Assembly (NCBI RefSeq): GCF_011355085.1
Contig: NZ_VXCP01000001.1
Coordinates: forward strand, 324,285-388,284
From: Pseudomonas akapageensis
GTDB lineage: Bacteria > Pseudomonadota > Gammaproteobacteria > Pseudomonadales > Pseudomonadaceae
Direction: 5' to 3'
DNA: 64,000 bases
The notes under the pieces are model-generated. The model was not told the DNA's origin, did not search any database, and saw only the letters and a list, made by a program, of their open reading frames with translations. Shown here piece after piece: positions 18,151 to 27,633 of the stretch; position 1 is the first letter of the stretch; every line of letters starts with the position of its first letter. The position numbers and the translations under genes are program-made.

Positions 18151-19515
18151 TTAGCCGTTCAATGCTTCCAAGGTCAGGTCCAGGCATTTGCGAGCTTTGG
18201 TAACAAGCTCGTCGATCTCTTCATGAGTGATCACCAGCGAAGGTGCAATGATCATGGTGTCGCCCACGGCGCGCATGATCAGTCCATTGTCGAAACAGAA
18301 GGTCCGGCAGATCATGCCAACACCCTTGTCTGTATAACGTTCGCGAGTCGCCTTGTTCTTGACCAGCTCGATTGCCCCCAGCAACCCCAGCCCGCGAACC
18401 TCACCCACCAATGGATGGTCGTTCAGTTCACGCAGGCGTTTCTGCAAATAAGGTGCCGTGTCGGCTTTGACGCGTTCGATAATTTTCTCATCACGCAGGA
18501 TGCGGATGTTTTCCAGGCCGACCGCAGCCGCCACCGGGTGGCCGGAATAGGTGAAACCGTGGTTGAAGTCGCCACCTTCGTTGAGCACCTTGACCACTTC
18601 GTCACGCACGATCACACCTCCCATCGGGATGTAGCCTGACGTCAGGCCCTTGGCGATGGTCATCAAGTCCGGCTTCAAATCATAGTAGTCGCTACCGAAC
18701 CACTCACCGGTGCGACCGAAGCCACAGATGACCTCGTCGGCCACGAACAGGATGTCGTACCTGGCGAGGATTTCCTTGATCTTCGGCCAGTAGGTATCCG
18801 GAGGAATGATCACGCCGCCGGCGCCCTGGATCGGCTCGGCAATGAAGGCTGCGACGTTGTCGACGCCGACCTCGAGAATCTTCTTCTCCAGTTGCTCGGC
18901 CGCCCACACGCCAAACGCGTCCGGGGTCATGTCGCCGCCTTCGCCGTACCAGTAAGGCTGCGGGATATGCACGATGCCGGGAATCGGCAGGTCGCCCTGT
19001 TCATGCATCCCGGACATGCCGCCCAGGCTTGCGCCAGCCACGGTGGAGCCATGGTAGCCATTGATACGGCCGATGATGACTTTCTTCTCTGGTTTGCCCT
19101 TGAGCTTCCAGTAGTGACGAACCATGCGCAGCACGGTGTCGTTGCCTTCGGAGCCGGAGCCGGTGAAGAACACGTGGGTCATGCCGGCAGGCGCCACATC
19201 GGCAACCACCTTGGACAGTTCCAGCACCGGTGGGTGCGCGGTCATGAAGAAGGTGTTGTAGAACGGCAGCTCTTTCATCTGCTTGCTGGCAGCCTGCACC
19301 AGTTCGTCACGGCCATAACCGACGGCTACGCACCACAGGCCGGCCATGCCGTCCAGGATCTTGTTGCCTTCACTGTCCCACAGGTGAACACCCGCGGCCT
19401 TGGTGATGATCCGCGGGCCTTTTTCCTTCAGCTGTTTATAGTCGCTGAACGGGGCCAGGTGATGCTCACTGCTCAGGGCTTGCCACTCGAGAGTTTGCGG
19501 GTTCTTGACGCTCAT
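18151..19515 (-). CDS. spuC: Polyamine:pyruvate aminotransferase
   Basis: 454 residues from the ATG at 19515, with CGGAGAAGCG just upstream. Class III PLP-dependent transaminase: GSGSEGND near 119-126 binds the phosphate, D260 is in FVADEVICGFGRTG, and the Schiff-base lysine is K289 in MTIAKGLTSGYIPMGG. LDGMAGLWCVAVGYGR is the omega-transaminase entry motif. SpuC deaminates putrescine, cadaverine and related amines to aminoaldehydes with pyruvate as acceptor. It is flanked by spuB and spuD in the canonical operon order. Confidence 0.93.
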   Translation of the reverse strand: MSVKNPQTLEWQALSSEHHLAPFSDYKQLKEKGPRIITKAAGVHLWDSEGNKILDGMAGLWCVAVGYGRDELVQAASKQMKELPFYNTFFMTAHPPVLELSKVVADVAPAGMTHVFFTGSGSEGNDTVLRMVRHYWKLKGKPEKKVIIGRINGYHGSTVAGASLGGMSGMHEQGDLPIPGIVHIPQPYWYGEGGDMTPDAFGVWAAEQLEKKILEVGVDNVAAFIAEPIQGAGGVIIPPDTYWPKIKEILARYDILFVADEVICGFGRTGEWFGSDYYDLKPDLMTIAKGLTSGYIPMGGVIVRDEVVKVLNEGGDFNHGFTYSGHPVAAAVGLENIRILRDEKIIERVKADTAPYLQKRLRELNDHPLVGEVRGLGLLGAIELVKNKATRERYTDKGVGMICRTFCFDNGLIMRAVGDTMIIAPSLVITHEEIDELVTKARKCLDLTLEALNG

Positions 19516-19566
19516 ACGCTTCTCCGGATTCCAGGGGCCGTGCAACCGCTGCGGCCCCTGTGTTGA

Positions 19567-20925
19567 TCAGACCGCGAACAGCAGGAATTCACGTTCCCAG
19601 GAGCTGATTACGCGCTTGAAGTTCTCATGCTCGGCGCGCTTGACCGCGACGTAGCCGATGATGAATTTTTTACCCAGGTACTTTTCCAGGGCATGGCATC
19701 GTTCCATGCGTTCCAGGGCATCTTCGATGGTCAACGGCAGACGAAGATTGCGTCGCTCATAACCGCGACCCTTGACCGGCGCGCTCGGGTTGATGCCTTC
19801 AACCATGCCGATGTATCCGCACAGCAGGCTCGCAGCGATTGCCAGGTAAGGGTTGGCGTCAGCGCCTGGCAGACGGTTCTCGACCCGGCGGTTTTGCGGC
19901 CCGGCATCCGGTACTCGCAAGCCCACGGTACGGTTCTCTTCGCCCCATTCCACGTTGACCGGTGCCGACGTATCGGGCAGGAAGCGGCGGAACGAGTTGA
20001 CGTTCGGCGCGAACAGCGGCAGCAACTCGGGGATGAACTTCTGCAGGCCACCGACGTGGTGCAGGAACAGTTCGCTCATGGTGCCGTCTTCGTTGGAGAA
20101 GATGTTCTTGCCGGTATGAATGTCGACGATGCTCTGGTGCAAGTGCATGGCACTGCCCGGCTCGCCGGTCATGGGCTTGGCCATGAAGGTGGCGGCGACG
20201 TTGTGCTTGAGCGCCGCTTCGCGCATGGTCCGCTTGAACACCAGGATCTGGTCGGCCAGCGACAGCGCATCGCCGTGACGGAAGTTGATCTCCATCTGCG
20301 CCGTGCCGTCTTCGTGAATCAGGGTGTCCAGGTCCAGGTTCTGCAGTTCGCACCAGTCATAGACATCTTCGAACAGCGGATCGAATTCGTTGGCCGCTTC
20401 GATAGAGAAGGACTGACGCCCGGTTTCCGGGCGCCCGGAGCGGCCAATCGGCGGCTGCAGCGGGAAGTCCGGGTCTTCGCAGCGTTTGGTCAGGTAAAAC
20501 TCCATCTCCGGCGCCACGATCGGCTGCCAGCCCTTGTCGGCATAGAGTTTCAAGACTTTCTTGAGCACGTTGCGCGGCGACAACTCGATCGGGTTGCCCT
20601 GCTTGTCATACGTGTCGTGGATCACCTGCGCGGTCGGCTCGATGGCCCAAGGTACGAGAAACACCGCTTTCTCGTCGGGACGACAGAACATGTCGATGTC
20701 GGCCGGGTCCAGCAATTCGTAATAAATGTCGTCTTCGACGTAATCGCCGGTGACCGTCTGCAGCAAGACACTTTCAGGCAAGCGCATGCCCTTTTCGGCG
20801 ATGAACTTGTTGGTCGGGGAAATCTTGCCGCGAGTGATCCCGGTGAGGTCGCCGATCATGCATTCGACTTCGGTGATCTTGTGCGCTTTCAACCAATCGG
20901 TGAGCTGGTCGAGGTTGGTACTCAT
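19567..20925 (-). CDS. spuB: Gamma-glutamylpolyamine synthetase (glutamine synthetase fold)
   Basis: 452 residues, type I glutamine-synthetase fold with EMEFYL for the first metal-binding glutamate, MAKPMTGEPGSAMHLHQSI for the ATP/metal region, and NRRVENRLPGADANPYLAI near the C-terminus. The adenylylation-loop tyrosine motif of true GlnA is absent, as in PuuA-type enzymes. It ligates glutamate to putrescine or other polyamines in the first step of the gamma-glutamylation route. The product would normally be finished by the SpuA hydrolase, which here is only a remnant 39 bases upstream. Confidence 0.92.
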   Translation of the reverse strand: MSTNLDQLTDWLKAHKITEVECMIGDLTGITRGKISPTNKFIAEKGMRLPESVLLQTVTGDYVEDDIYYELLDPADIDMFCRPDEKAVFLVPWAIEPTAQVIHDTYDKQGNPIELSPRNVLKKVLKLYADKGWQPIVAPEMEFYLTKRCEDPDFPLQPPIGRSGRPETGRQSFSIEAANEFDPLFEDVYDWCELQNLDLDTLIHEDGTAQMEINFRHGDALSLADQILVFKRTMREAALKHNVAATFMAKPMTGEPGSAMHLHQSIVDIHTGKNIFSNEDGTMSELFLHHVGGLQKFIPELLPLFAPNVNSFRRFLPDTSAPVNVEWGEENRTVGLRVPDAGPQNRRVENRLPGADANPYLAIAASLLCGYIGMVEGINPSAPVKGRGYERRNLRLPLTIEDALERMERCHALEKYLGKKFIIGYVAVKRAEHENFKRVISSWEREFLLFAV

Positions 20926-20964
20926 AAATACCTCAGGAGGTAATTACCTGAATCTCTGGAAGAT

Positions 20965-21324
20965 TCAGGCGCTTTTTGACGCATCCGCGTCGTGTTGTGT
21001 TGCCCGTTCTCGGCAGGCATCGCCGAATGCCTGAAAAATAGCAAGATATGGGGCTTGCTGGTGCAAAGTACCGCCGAAGGCGCCATTCATTTCCTCAAAT
21101 CCCCGGCAACTGCGGAGCACAGGCACGCCAGCCGCCACAGCCGCACGAATCAGCGGTAAAGTAGTACGGTCGCGTTCAGGATCATGAACTGTATCCGCTT
21201 CGCTTGAAGGGCCACTATAGTGAAGAGGTTGGGCGCGCAGAGACTTGTCGCCACTGATGTGGAACACATGCAAACCGATCTGCCTGGTGCAGACGGTCAT
21301 GCCGATAATCGGCAGGCGAGACAT
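20965..21324 (-). pseudogene. spuA: Remnant of gamma-glutamyl hydrolase SpuA/PuuD, two in-frame deletions
   Basis: A 119-codon open frame in the position of spuA. It starts MSRLPIIGMTVCTRQIGLHVFHISGDK, as intact PuuD-type enzymes do, then jumps to HYSGPSSEADTVHDPERDRT and TLPLIRAAVAAGVPVL. The nucleophile region reads RSCRGFEEMNGAFGGTLHQ, where the family has GICRGFQEMN. It then jumps to PYLAIFQAFGDACRERA, the normal C-terminus. Intact homologues are about 250 residues. Missing are a central N-terminal block and the stretch with the catalytic His-Glu (family FHPEW-like). The enzyme cannot be active, yet the frame is still open, suggesting recent loss or a retained small protein. Confidence 0.85.
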
Positions 21325-21461
21325 GGAACCCCCGGCTTTATTGCTGTTATGGGTTGCAATCGAGCTTAGCCTTGTTCATTTTTTTACACAACACCCCTGT
21401 AAAAAATAGAACACGGTCCGCTCAAGCCTGTATCTGCCGAGACGGCAAACGTGTTTTGAGC

Positions 21462-21506
21462 GCCCTAAAGTGCGACAAAAATAGCTTTTTAGCGCTTTTT
21501 TAGGGC
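21462..21506. promoter_or_regulatory. Inverted repeat in the spuA/spuI divergent region
   Basis: Perfect 8-base arms GCCCTAAA (21462-21469) and TTTAGGGC (21499-21506) flank an A/T-rich core containing AGCGCTTTTT. It lies about 95 bases upstream of the spuI ATG in the 277-base divergent gap. It could be an operator for a polyamine-responsive regulator; no regulator gene is adjacent. Confidence 0.4.
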
Positions 21507-21601
21507 AAAACAGGGCTTCCTTGACTTCAGTCCGGCTTTCGGATTGACTGAATCAGTAAGAGCTCATTGATTGAAATTTTTAACAACAAAGGTGTTGCAT
21601 C

Positions 21602-22978
21602 ATGTCGGTACCCCCGCGTGCCGTTCAGCTTAACGAAGCGAACGCATTCCTTAAGGAACATCCTGAGGTTCTGTACGTTGACCTTCTGATTGCAGATATG
21701 AATGGTGTGGTGCGTGGCAAGCGCATTGAACGCACCAGCCTCCATAAGGTTTACGAGAAAGGCATCAACCTGCCGGCCTCCCTTTTTGCCCTGGATATCA
21801 ACGGCTCGACGGTGGAAAGCACCGGTCTTGGCCTGGACATCGGTGATGCTGACCGAATCTGCTATCCAATCCCCGATACCCTGTGCAACGAGCCATGGCA
21901 GAAGCGTCCTACCGCGCAACTGTTGATGACCATGCACGAACTGGAAGGCGATCCGTTCTTCGCCGACCCGCGCGAAGTGCTGCGCCAGGTTGTAACCAAA
22001 TTCGACGAACTGGGCCTGACCATCTGCGCCGCGTTCGAACTGGAGTTCTACCTGATCGACCAGGAGAACGTGAACGGCCGGCCTCAACCACCTCGCTCGC
22101 CAATCTCCGGCAAACGCCCACATTCGACCCAGGTTTACCTGATCGACGACCTGGACGAGTACGTCGATTGCCTGCAAGACATCCTCGAAGGTGCGAAAGA
22201 ACAAGGCATCCCGGCCGACGCCATCGTCAAGGAAAGTGCCCCGGCGCAATTCGAGGTGAACCTGCATCACGTTGCCGACCCGATCAAGGCCTGCGACTAC
22301 GCGGTACTGCTCAAGCGTCTGATCAAGAACATCGCCTACGACCATGAGATGGACACCACCTTCATGGCCAAGCCTTACCCGGGCCAGGCAGGCAATGGTC
22401 TGCACGTCCATATTTCGGTACTCGACAAAGAAGGCAAAAACATTTTTGCCAGCGAGGATCCCGAGCAGAACGCCGCGCTGCGTCACGCGATCGGCGGTGT
22501 GCTCGAGACCCTACCGGCGCAGATGGCCTTCCTCTGCCCGAACGTCAACTCGTACCGTCGCTTCGGCGCCCAGTTCTACGTGCCTAACTCACCAAGTTGG
22601 GGCCTGGACAACCGTACCGTGGCGATTCGCGTGCCCACGGGTTCCGCGGACTCGGTGCGCATCGAGCATCGCGTCGCCGGCGCCGACGCCAACCCGTACC
22701 TGCTGATGGCTTCGGTCCTGGCAGGCGTGCACCACGGCCTGGTCAACAAGGTCGAGCCAGGTGCGCCAGTCGAAGGCAACAGCTACGAGCAGAACGAGCA
22801 AAGCCTGCCGAACAACCTGCGCGATGCCCTGCGCGAGCTGGACGACAGCGAAGTCATGGCCAAGTACATCGATCCGAAATACATCGATATCTTCGTGGCC
22901 TGTAAAGAGAGTGAGTTGGAGGAGTTCGAGCACTCCATCTCGGACCTCGAGTACAACTGGTACCTGCATACCGTTTAA
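21602..22978 (+). CDS. spuI: Glutamine-synthetase-family ligase SpuI (gamma-glutamylpolyamine synthetase-like)
   Basis: 458 residues, divergent from the spu operon, as spuI is in P. aeruginosa. Glutamine-synthetase fold: YVDLLIADMNGVVRGKRI at the beta-grasp end, ELEFYLID for the metal glutamate, MAKPYPGQAGNGLHVHIS for the nucleotide/metal site, and RIEHRVAGADANPYLLMAS. It is a paralogue of SpuB 676 bases away and probably glutamylates another polyamine or monoamine. A good terminator follows the stop. Confidence 0.9.
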   Translation: MSVPPRAVQLNEANAFLKEHPEVLYVDLLIADMNGVVRGKRIERTSLHKVYEKGINLPASLFALDINGSTVESTGLGLDIGDADRICYPIPDTLCNEPWQKRPTAQLLMTMHELEGDPFFADPREVLRQVVTKFDELGLTICAAFELEFYLIDQENVNGRPQPPRSPISGKRPHSTQVYLIDDLDEYVDCLQDILEGAKEQGIPADAIVKESAPAQFEVNLHHVADPIKACDYAVLLKRLIKNIAYDHEMDTTFMAKPYPGQAGNGLHVHISVLDKEGKNIFASEDPEQNAALRHAIGGVLETLPAQMAFLCPNVNSYRRFGAQFYVPNSPSWGLDNRTVAIRVPTGSADSVRIEHRVAGADANPYLLMASVLAGVHHGLVNKVEPGAPVEGNSYEQNEQSLPNNLRDALRELDDSEVMAKYIDPKYIDIFVACKESELEEFEHSISDLEYNWYLHTV

Positions 22979-22999
22979 GCGGGTGCAGTAAAGAAAACA

Positions 23000-23029
23000 G
23001 CCGTCGGCCACAAAGCCGGCGGCTTTTTT
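23000..23029 (+). terminator. Intrinsic terminator after spuI
   Basis: Arms GCCGTCGGC (23000-23008) and GCCGGCGGC (23015-23023) form a nine-pair stem with one G-T pair, followed by six T. It begins 21 bases after the spuI stop. Confidence 0.9.
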
Positions 23030-23032
23030 ATT

Positions 23033-23143
23033 CTCGTTCCCACGCTCCGCGTGGGAATGCATCCTACGACGCTCTGCGTCGCGCACGTACAAGCCGACGC
23101 GAAGCGTCTGGCACCGCATCCCCACGCAGAGCGTGGGAACGAG
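23033..23143. repeat. Long palindromic intergenic element, copy 2
   Basis: Same design as copy 1: outer arms CTCGTTCCCACGCTCCGCG and the near-complement CGCAGAGCGTGGGAACGAG. The core is different and holds GACGCTCTGCGTC and GACGCGAAGCGTC. It starts three bases after the spuI terminator and ends about 47 bases before the TetR gene. Confidence 0.9.
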
Positions 23144-23190
23144 GAACCGGGCTCGGATACAATGCCCCCAACCCCGCACCGGAGATCACC

Positions 23191-23847
23191 ATGACGCGCC
23201 TAGCCACGCCCCGCAAACCACGTGCCCGCAGCCAGGCCCGGATCGACTCGATACTCGATGCCGCGCGCTTTCTGCTGGCCAGCGAAGGGGTGGCCAGCCT
23301 GTCGATCTACAGCGTGGCCGAACGCGCGCAGATTCCACCGTCTTCGGTGTATCACTTCTTCGCCAACGTACCGGCACTGCTCGAAGCGCTGACCGCCGAT
23401 GTCCACAGCGCGTTTCGTGCTTGCCTGCTGGCGCCGATCGATCACGCCGGCCTGACCCAGTGGCGCGACCTGTCGCGGCTGGTCGAGCAGCGCATGCTGC
23501 TGATCTACAACCAGGATGCCGCCGCCCGCCAGTTGATCCTTGCCCAGCACGGCCTGAGCGAAGTCACCCAGGCCGACCGCCAGCACGACATCGAGCTGGG
23601 CGACCTGATGCACAAGCTGTTCGATCACCATTTCCAGTTGCCGGCCCTGCCCACGGATGTCGACGTCTTCGCCCTGGCCATGGAGTTGGGCGACCGGGTC
23701 TACGCACGCTCGGTGCAACTGCACGACCAGATCACCCCGCGCATGGCCGAGGAAGGCATGAGAGTGTTCGATGCCTACCTGGGCCTGTACCTGCCGCCCT
23801 TCCTGCCCAAACGCGATGCCCCCACCATTCAGGTAATCCGCCCATGA
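23191..23847 (+). CDS. TetR-family transcriptional regulator
   Basis: 218 residues from the ATG at 23191, with GGAGATCACC directly upstream. The N-terminal helix-turn-helix spans about residues 15-60 (RIDSILDAARFLLASEGVAS, then SVAERAQIPPSSVYHFFANV). The C-terminal ligand domain is unassigned. The last codon region overlaps the ATG of the amidotransferase gene (ATGA), so both are co-translated and the regulator may respond to a substrate or product of that enzyme. The effector is unknown. Confidence 0.9.
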   Translation: MTRLATPRKPRARSQARIDSILDAARFLLASEGVASLSIYSVAERAQIPPSSVYHFFANVPALLEALTADVHSAFRACLLAPIDHAGLTQWRDLSRLVEQRMLLIYNQDAAARQLILAQHGLSEVTQADRQHDIELGDLMHKLFDHHFQLPALPTDVDVFALAMELGDRVYARSVQLHDQITPRMAEEGMRVFDAYLGLYLPPFLPKRDAPTIQVIRP

Positions 23848-24488
23848 CAGCGCAACCCATCGTCACCGTGGTGCAGCATCACCCCGCCGAAGGCCCCGGC
23901 GTCATCGCCCAATGGGCCCAGGCGCGCGGTCTGCCCTTGCAGGTTTTCCGTGCCGATCTGGGGCAACTGCCACCCACAGACAATGCACCCGTCATTCTTT
24001 TGGGCGGGCCCTATGAGTCAAAAGCCGGGCCCGAGTGGCTGGAAAGCGAGCGGCAATGGCTGCAGGCCTGTGTGAACGAGGGCGCAGGGGTCTTCGCTAT
24101 CTGCCTGGGCTCCCAACTGTTGTCACTGAGCCTGGGTGGCAATGTCAGCAGAATGGAGCGTCCGGAAACCGGCTGGACACCCGTGACGTTCAGCGACGGC
24201 AAAACGCTAAAGGTCCTGCAATGGCATGAAGACACGTTCGACCTGCCGCCTGGAGCCCAACTGCTTGCCAGCAGCGCGCAGTGCCAGCACCAAATGTATT
24301 CGGCAGGCCCCAGGCGCTTCGGGCTGCAATTTCATCCGGAATGGAACCAGGCCTCGGTCACAGAACTCAACGCCCATTTCGCCGACGAGTCGCCGTTACC
24401 GCGCGGCGAGCCTGACGAGCAGGCGTTTGCGCAAGTAGCCCAATGGTTTTACGTCACCCTGGATCAATGGTGGGTGGCCTGCCGCTGA
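23844..24488 (+). CDS. Class I glutamine amidotransferase-like protein
   Basis: 214 residues from the ATG at 23844, overlapping the TetR stop. It is a stand-alone GATase1 domain with C87 in FAICLGSQLL, and H164 and E166 in LQFHPEWN, so the full Cys-His-Glu triad is present. Members of this group are often annotated as GMP-synthase-like, but the ATP-pyrophosphatase half is absent. It could be a gamma-glutamyl hydrolase, and given the inactive spuA remnant 2.5 kb away a substitute role is conceivable but unproven. Confidence 0.85.
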   Translation: MTAQPIVTVVQHHPAEGPGVIAQWAQARGLPLQVFRADLGQLPPTDNAPVILLGGPYESKAGPEWLESERQWLQACVNEGAGVFAICLGSQLLSLSLGGNVSRMERPETGWTPVTFSDGKTLKVLQWHEDTFDLPPGAQLLASSAQCQHQMYSAGPRRFGLQFHPEWNQASVTELNAHFADESPLPRGEPDEQAFAQVAQWFYVTLDQWWVACR

Positions 24489-24505
24489 CGGTTTTCCAAA
24501 AGACT

Positions 24506-24538
24506 TAACCCCGGAAAAGCAGGGCTAGTCCGGGGTTA
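24506..24538. terminator. Hairpin between the convergent amidotransferase and ssuF genes
   Basis: Ten-base perfect arms TAACCCCGGA (24506-24515) and TCCGGGGTTA (24529-24538) sit between two convergent stops. No clear T-run follows on either strand, so termination is plausible but imperfect. Confidence 0.55.
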
Positions 24539-24555
24539 TGCACATCTCATCGGCC

Positions 24556-24771
24556 TTACAGTTTGGCGATCGACACCTCCGTCGATTTCACGAAGGCAAT
24601 CACTTCACTGCCGACGGCCAGTTCCAGCTCCTTGACCGAGCGCGTGGTGATGACCGACGTGACGATGCCCGAGGCCGTCTGCACGTCGATTTCCGAAAGG
24701 ACCGGACCTTCGAGGATTTCCTTCACGGTGCCTTTGAACTGGTTACGTACGTTGATCGCTTTGATAGTCAT
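24556..24771 (-). CDS. ssuF: SsuF, small TOBE/Mop-domain molybdopterin-binding-like protein
   Basis: 71 residues from the ATG at 24771, preceded by GGAAGGAAG. The sequence MTIKAINVRNQFKGTVKEIL through KSTEVSIAKL is one complete Mop/TOBE unit (GPVLSEIDVQTASGIVTSVI). In P. putida the ssuEADCBF operon ends with ssuF, encoding such a protein needed for growth with sulfonates; its biochemical role is unresolved. It starts 43 bases after the ssuB stop and is the last gene of the operon. Confidence 0.92.
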   Translation of the reverse strand: MTIKAINVRNQFKGTVKEILEGPVLSEIDVQTASGIVTSVITTRSVKELELAVGSEVIAFVKSTEVSIAKL

Positions 24772-24814
24772 GTTTTTGCTTCCTTCCTGTGGGTAGAGAT
24801 AAATCACGTAGAGA

Positions 24815-25627
24815 TCAAAGAGCCCAGCGCAATTGCGTAGGCAGGGGTGCAACGGGTTCTGGTTCGGGCGTAGTGCCCGGGACCGACAACACTCGGTTGA
24901 GTACTTGGGTTTCCAGCGCCGCCAGGCGGTGTGAACCGCGTGCCCGCGGCCGTGGCAAGTCGACCTGCAGATCGAGGCCGACCTGACCTTCTTCGATCAG
25001 GATCACCCGATCGGCGACGGCCACCGCTTCACTGACATCGTGGGTAACCAGCAACACCGTGAAACCGTGTTGCTGCCAGAGCCGTTCGATCAGTTGCTGC
25101 ATTTCGATGCGGGTCAACGCATCCAGAGCGCCCAGCGGCTCGTCGAGCAACAACAGGCGCGGCTTGTGGATCAAGGCACGGGCCAGGGCCACACGCTGCT
25201 TCTGCCCGCCCGACAATGCCGCCGGCCACTCATTGGCACGTTCGGCCAGGCCGACCGCTTCCAACGCCTCAAGCGCCTGCGGCCGCCAGTTGCCCGTCAG
25301 GCCGAGGCCGACGTTATCGATGACCTTTTTCCAGGGCAGCAAACGGGCTTCCTGGAACATCAGCCGGGTGTCTTCGCGCGCTTCACTCAAGGGCGCGGAG
25401 CCAGCCAGCAATTGCCCGTCCGTGGGCTGGTCGAGACCGGCGAGCAGGCGCAGCAAGGTGCTCTTGCCGCAGCCGCTGCGCCCGACGATGGCAACGAACT
25501 GACCGGCCGGAATATGCAGATCGACATCGCGCAACACCTGGCGCTCGCCGAAGGCCTTGCGCAGCTTGTGCACAGCCAGCGGAATCCCGCGTAGCAGCCG
25601 TGGCGGTTGTTCATGAAGGATGGTCAT
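24815..25627 (-). CDS. ssuB: Aliphatic sulfonate ABC transporter ATPase
   Basis: 270 residues from the ATG at 25627, overlapping the ssuC stop by 4 bases. Walker A is GRSGCGKST, the signature [19 protein letters not shown], Walker [13 protein letters not shown], and the switch histidine is in [10 protein letters not shown]. It belongs to the nitrate/sulfonate/taurine ATPase class. It energises alkanesulfonate import with SsuC and SsuA. The C-terminal proline-rich tail is unremarkable. Confidence 0.94.
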   Translation of the reverse strand: MTILHEQPPRLLRGIPLAVHKLRKAFGERQVLRDVDLHIPAGQFVAIVGRSGCGKSTLLRLLAGLDQPTDGQLLAGSAPLSEAREDTRLMFQEARLLPWKKVIDNVGLGLTGNWRPQALEALEAVGLAERANEWPAALSGGQKQRVALARALIHKPRLLLLDEPLGALDALTRIEMQQLIERLWQQHGFTVLLVTHDVSEAVAVADRVILIEEGQVGLDLQVDLPRPRARGSHRLAALETQVLNRVLSVPGTTPEPEPVAPLPTQLRWAL

Positions 25628-26418
25628 GCGGCACCTCCCTTGGCCACTTGATAGGCCGGATGCCAGCACAACCAGACACGTTCAAGACCGCGTGCAGCGA
25701 GGTCAGCCAGCTTGCCGAGCACCGCGTACATCAGGATCGCCAACACCACCACATCGGTCTGCAGGAACTCCCGGGCATTCATCGCCAGGTAGCCAATGCC
25801 GGAGCTGGCGGAAATGGTCTCGGCGACGATCAGGGTCAACCACATGAAGCCCAGGGCGAAACGCACGCCGACCAGGATCGAAGGCAAGGCGCCGGGCAGA
25901 ATCACCTGACGGAACAGGCTGAAACCGGACAAGCCGTAGCTGCGTGCCATCTCCACCAAAGCCGGATCGACGTTGCGAATACCGTGGTAGGTGTTCAAAT
26001 AGATCGGGAACAAGGTGCCAAGTGCCACCAGGAAAATCTTCGCCGACTCATCGATACCGAACCACAGAATCACCAAGGGGATCAGCGCCAGGTGCGGCAC
26101 GTTGCGGATCATCTGCACCGAGCTGTCTAGCAGGCGCTCGCCCCACTTCGACAGACCGGTGATAAAGCCCAGACTCAGGCCAAGACCGCCGCCGATCAAG
26201 AAGCCGATACCCGCACGCCAGCCGCTGATCGCCAGGTGCGTCCAGATCTCGCCACTGCGCACCAGGGCGACACCGGCTTCGACCACCGCACTGGGCGCCG
26301 GCAGAATCCGCGTCGACAGCCAGCCAGTGCTGACTGCCAGTTGCCAGACCGCCAGCAACAGCGCCGGCAGCAACCAGGGCGACAGCTTGAAGATGAATGT
26401 GTCCGATGTGCGGCTCAT
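25624..26418 (-). CDS. ssuC: Aliphatic sulfonate ABC transporter permease
   Basis: 264 residues from the ATG at 26418 ([14 protein letters not shown]); the open frame upstream overlaps ssuD and is not coding. About six membrane segments ([19 protein letters not shown] and others) and the EAA loop [20 protein letters not shown] identify an SsuC-type permease. The ATG is 10 bases after the ssuD stop, and the end overlaps ssuB. Confidence 0.94.
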   Translation of the reverse strand: MSRTSDTFIFKLSPWLLPALLLAVWQLAVSTGWLSTRILPAPSAVVEAGVALVRSGEIWTHLAISGWRAGIGFLIGGGLGLSLGFITGLSKWGERLLDSSVQMIRNVPHLALIPLVILWFGIDESAKIFLVALGTLFPIYLNTYHGIRNVDPALVEMARSYGLSGFSLFRQVILPGALPSILVGVRFALGFMWLTLIVAETISASSGIGYLAMNAREFLQTDVVVLAILMYAVLGKLADLAARGLERVWLCWHPAYQVAKGGAA

Positions 26419-26428
26419 GCTCGTGCCC

Positions 26429-27577
26429 TCAGCGCTGCTTGTTGGCTTTGGGCAGGATGTCGTTGGCGACCATCTCGCCGAACGGGCTGACGTAGTTGGC
26501 GCCTTGAGGCTGTTCCGGGCGCTGGACATCCAGGTGCGGGAACAGCAACTCGGCGACGCGATACGATTCTTCCAGGTGCGGATAGCCGGAGAAGATGAAG
26601 GTATCGATGCCCAGGTCCGCATATTCCTTGACCCGCGCCGCCACTGTCGGGCCGTCGCCGACCAGTGCAGTACCGGCACCGCCACGCACCAGGCCGACGC
26701 CCGCCCACAGGTTCGGGCTGACTTCCAGGTTGTCGCGGTTGCCGCCATGCAGGGCCGCCATGCGCTGCTGGCCGACCGAATCGAAGCGCGCCAGCGAGGC
26801 CTGGGCCCGGGCAATGGTGTCATCGTCCAGGTGCGAGATCAGTCGTTCGGCGGCCTGCCAGGCTTCAGCGTTGGTTTCGCGCACGATCACATGCAGGCGA
26901 ATGCCGAAGCGTACGGTACGTCCCTGTTTGGCCGCCTTGGCGCGAACCTCTTCGATCTTCTGCGCCACAGCCTCCGGTGGTTCGCCCCAGGTCAGGTACA
27001 ACTCGACCTGCTCAGCCGCCAGGTCCTGGGCTGCCTCGGAAGAACCGCCGAAATACAGCGGCGGGCGTGGTTGCTGTACAGGTGGGTAAAGCAGCTTGGC
27101 GCCCTTCACAGTGATGTGCTGGCCGTCGTAATCCACCGTCTCGCCTTCCAGTACACGGCGCCAGATGCGCGTGAACTCAACGGAGGCCTGATAGCGTTCT
27201 TCGTGGCTGAGGAACAAGCCATCGCCCGACAGCTCTTCCGGGTCACCACCGGTGACCAGGTTGAACAACGCACGGCCACCGGACAGACGATCAAGGGTCG
27301 CCGCCTGACGCGCCGCCACCGTTGGCGAAATGATCCCCGGGCGCAGGGCCACGAGAAACTTCAGGCGCTGGGTGACCGGGATCAGCGAGGCTGCCACCAG
27401 CCAGGAGTCTTCGCAGGAGCGACCCGTGGGGATCAGCACCCCGCCAAAGCCGAGGCGATCGGCAGCCTGGGCGATTTGTTGCAAGTAACCATGGTCGACC
27501 GCGCGAGCACCTTCGGCGGTGCCAAGGTAGTGGCCGTCACCGTGGGTTGGCAGGAACCAGAAAATATTGAGGCTCAT
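26429..27577 (-). CDS. ssuD: FMNH2-dependent alkanesulfonate monooxygenase
   Basis: 382 residues, matching E. coli SsuD (381). The luciferase-like fold starts [20 protein letters not shown]. The family motifs [20 protein letters not shown] and [13 protein letters not shown], and [18 protein letters not shown] near the C-terminus, are all present. It oxygenates C1-C14 alkanesulfonates with FMNH2 from SsuE, releasing sulfite and an aldehyde in the cytosol. It is followed by ssuC and preceded by ssuA in the operon. Confidence 0.97.
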   Translation of the reverse strand: MSLNIFWFLPTHGDGHYLGTAEGARAVDHGYLQQIAQAADRLGFGGVLIPTGRSCEDSWLVAASLIPVTQRLKFLVALRPGIISPTVAARQAATLDRLSGGRALFNLVTGGDPEELSGDGLFLSHEERYQASVEFTRIWRRVLEGETVDYDGQHITVKGAKLLYPPVQQPRPPLYFGGSSEAAQDLAAEQVELYLTWGEPPEAVAQKIEEVRAKAAKQGRTVRFGIRLHVIVRETNAEAWQAAERLISHLDDDTIARAQASLARFDSVGQQRMAALHGGNRDNLEVSPNLWAGVGLVRGGAGTALVGDGPTVAARVKEYADLGIDTFIFSGYPHLEESYRVAELLFPHLDVQRPEQPQGANYVSPFGEMVANDILPKANKQR

Positions 27578-27633
27578 GGAGTTGTCTCCTAAGTGTGTCA
27601 GGGCCGGAGCGGTGCCCCGGCCCGGAAAAATCG

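Noticed and set aside
23133-23843. N-terminal extension of the amidotransferase through the TetR gene
   Set aside because: This upstream part of the frame is the shadow of the TetR gene; the ATG at 23844 overlapping the TetR stop is the proper start.
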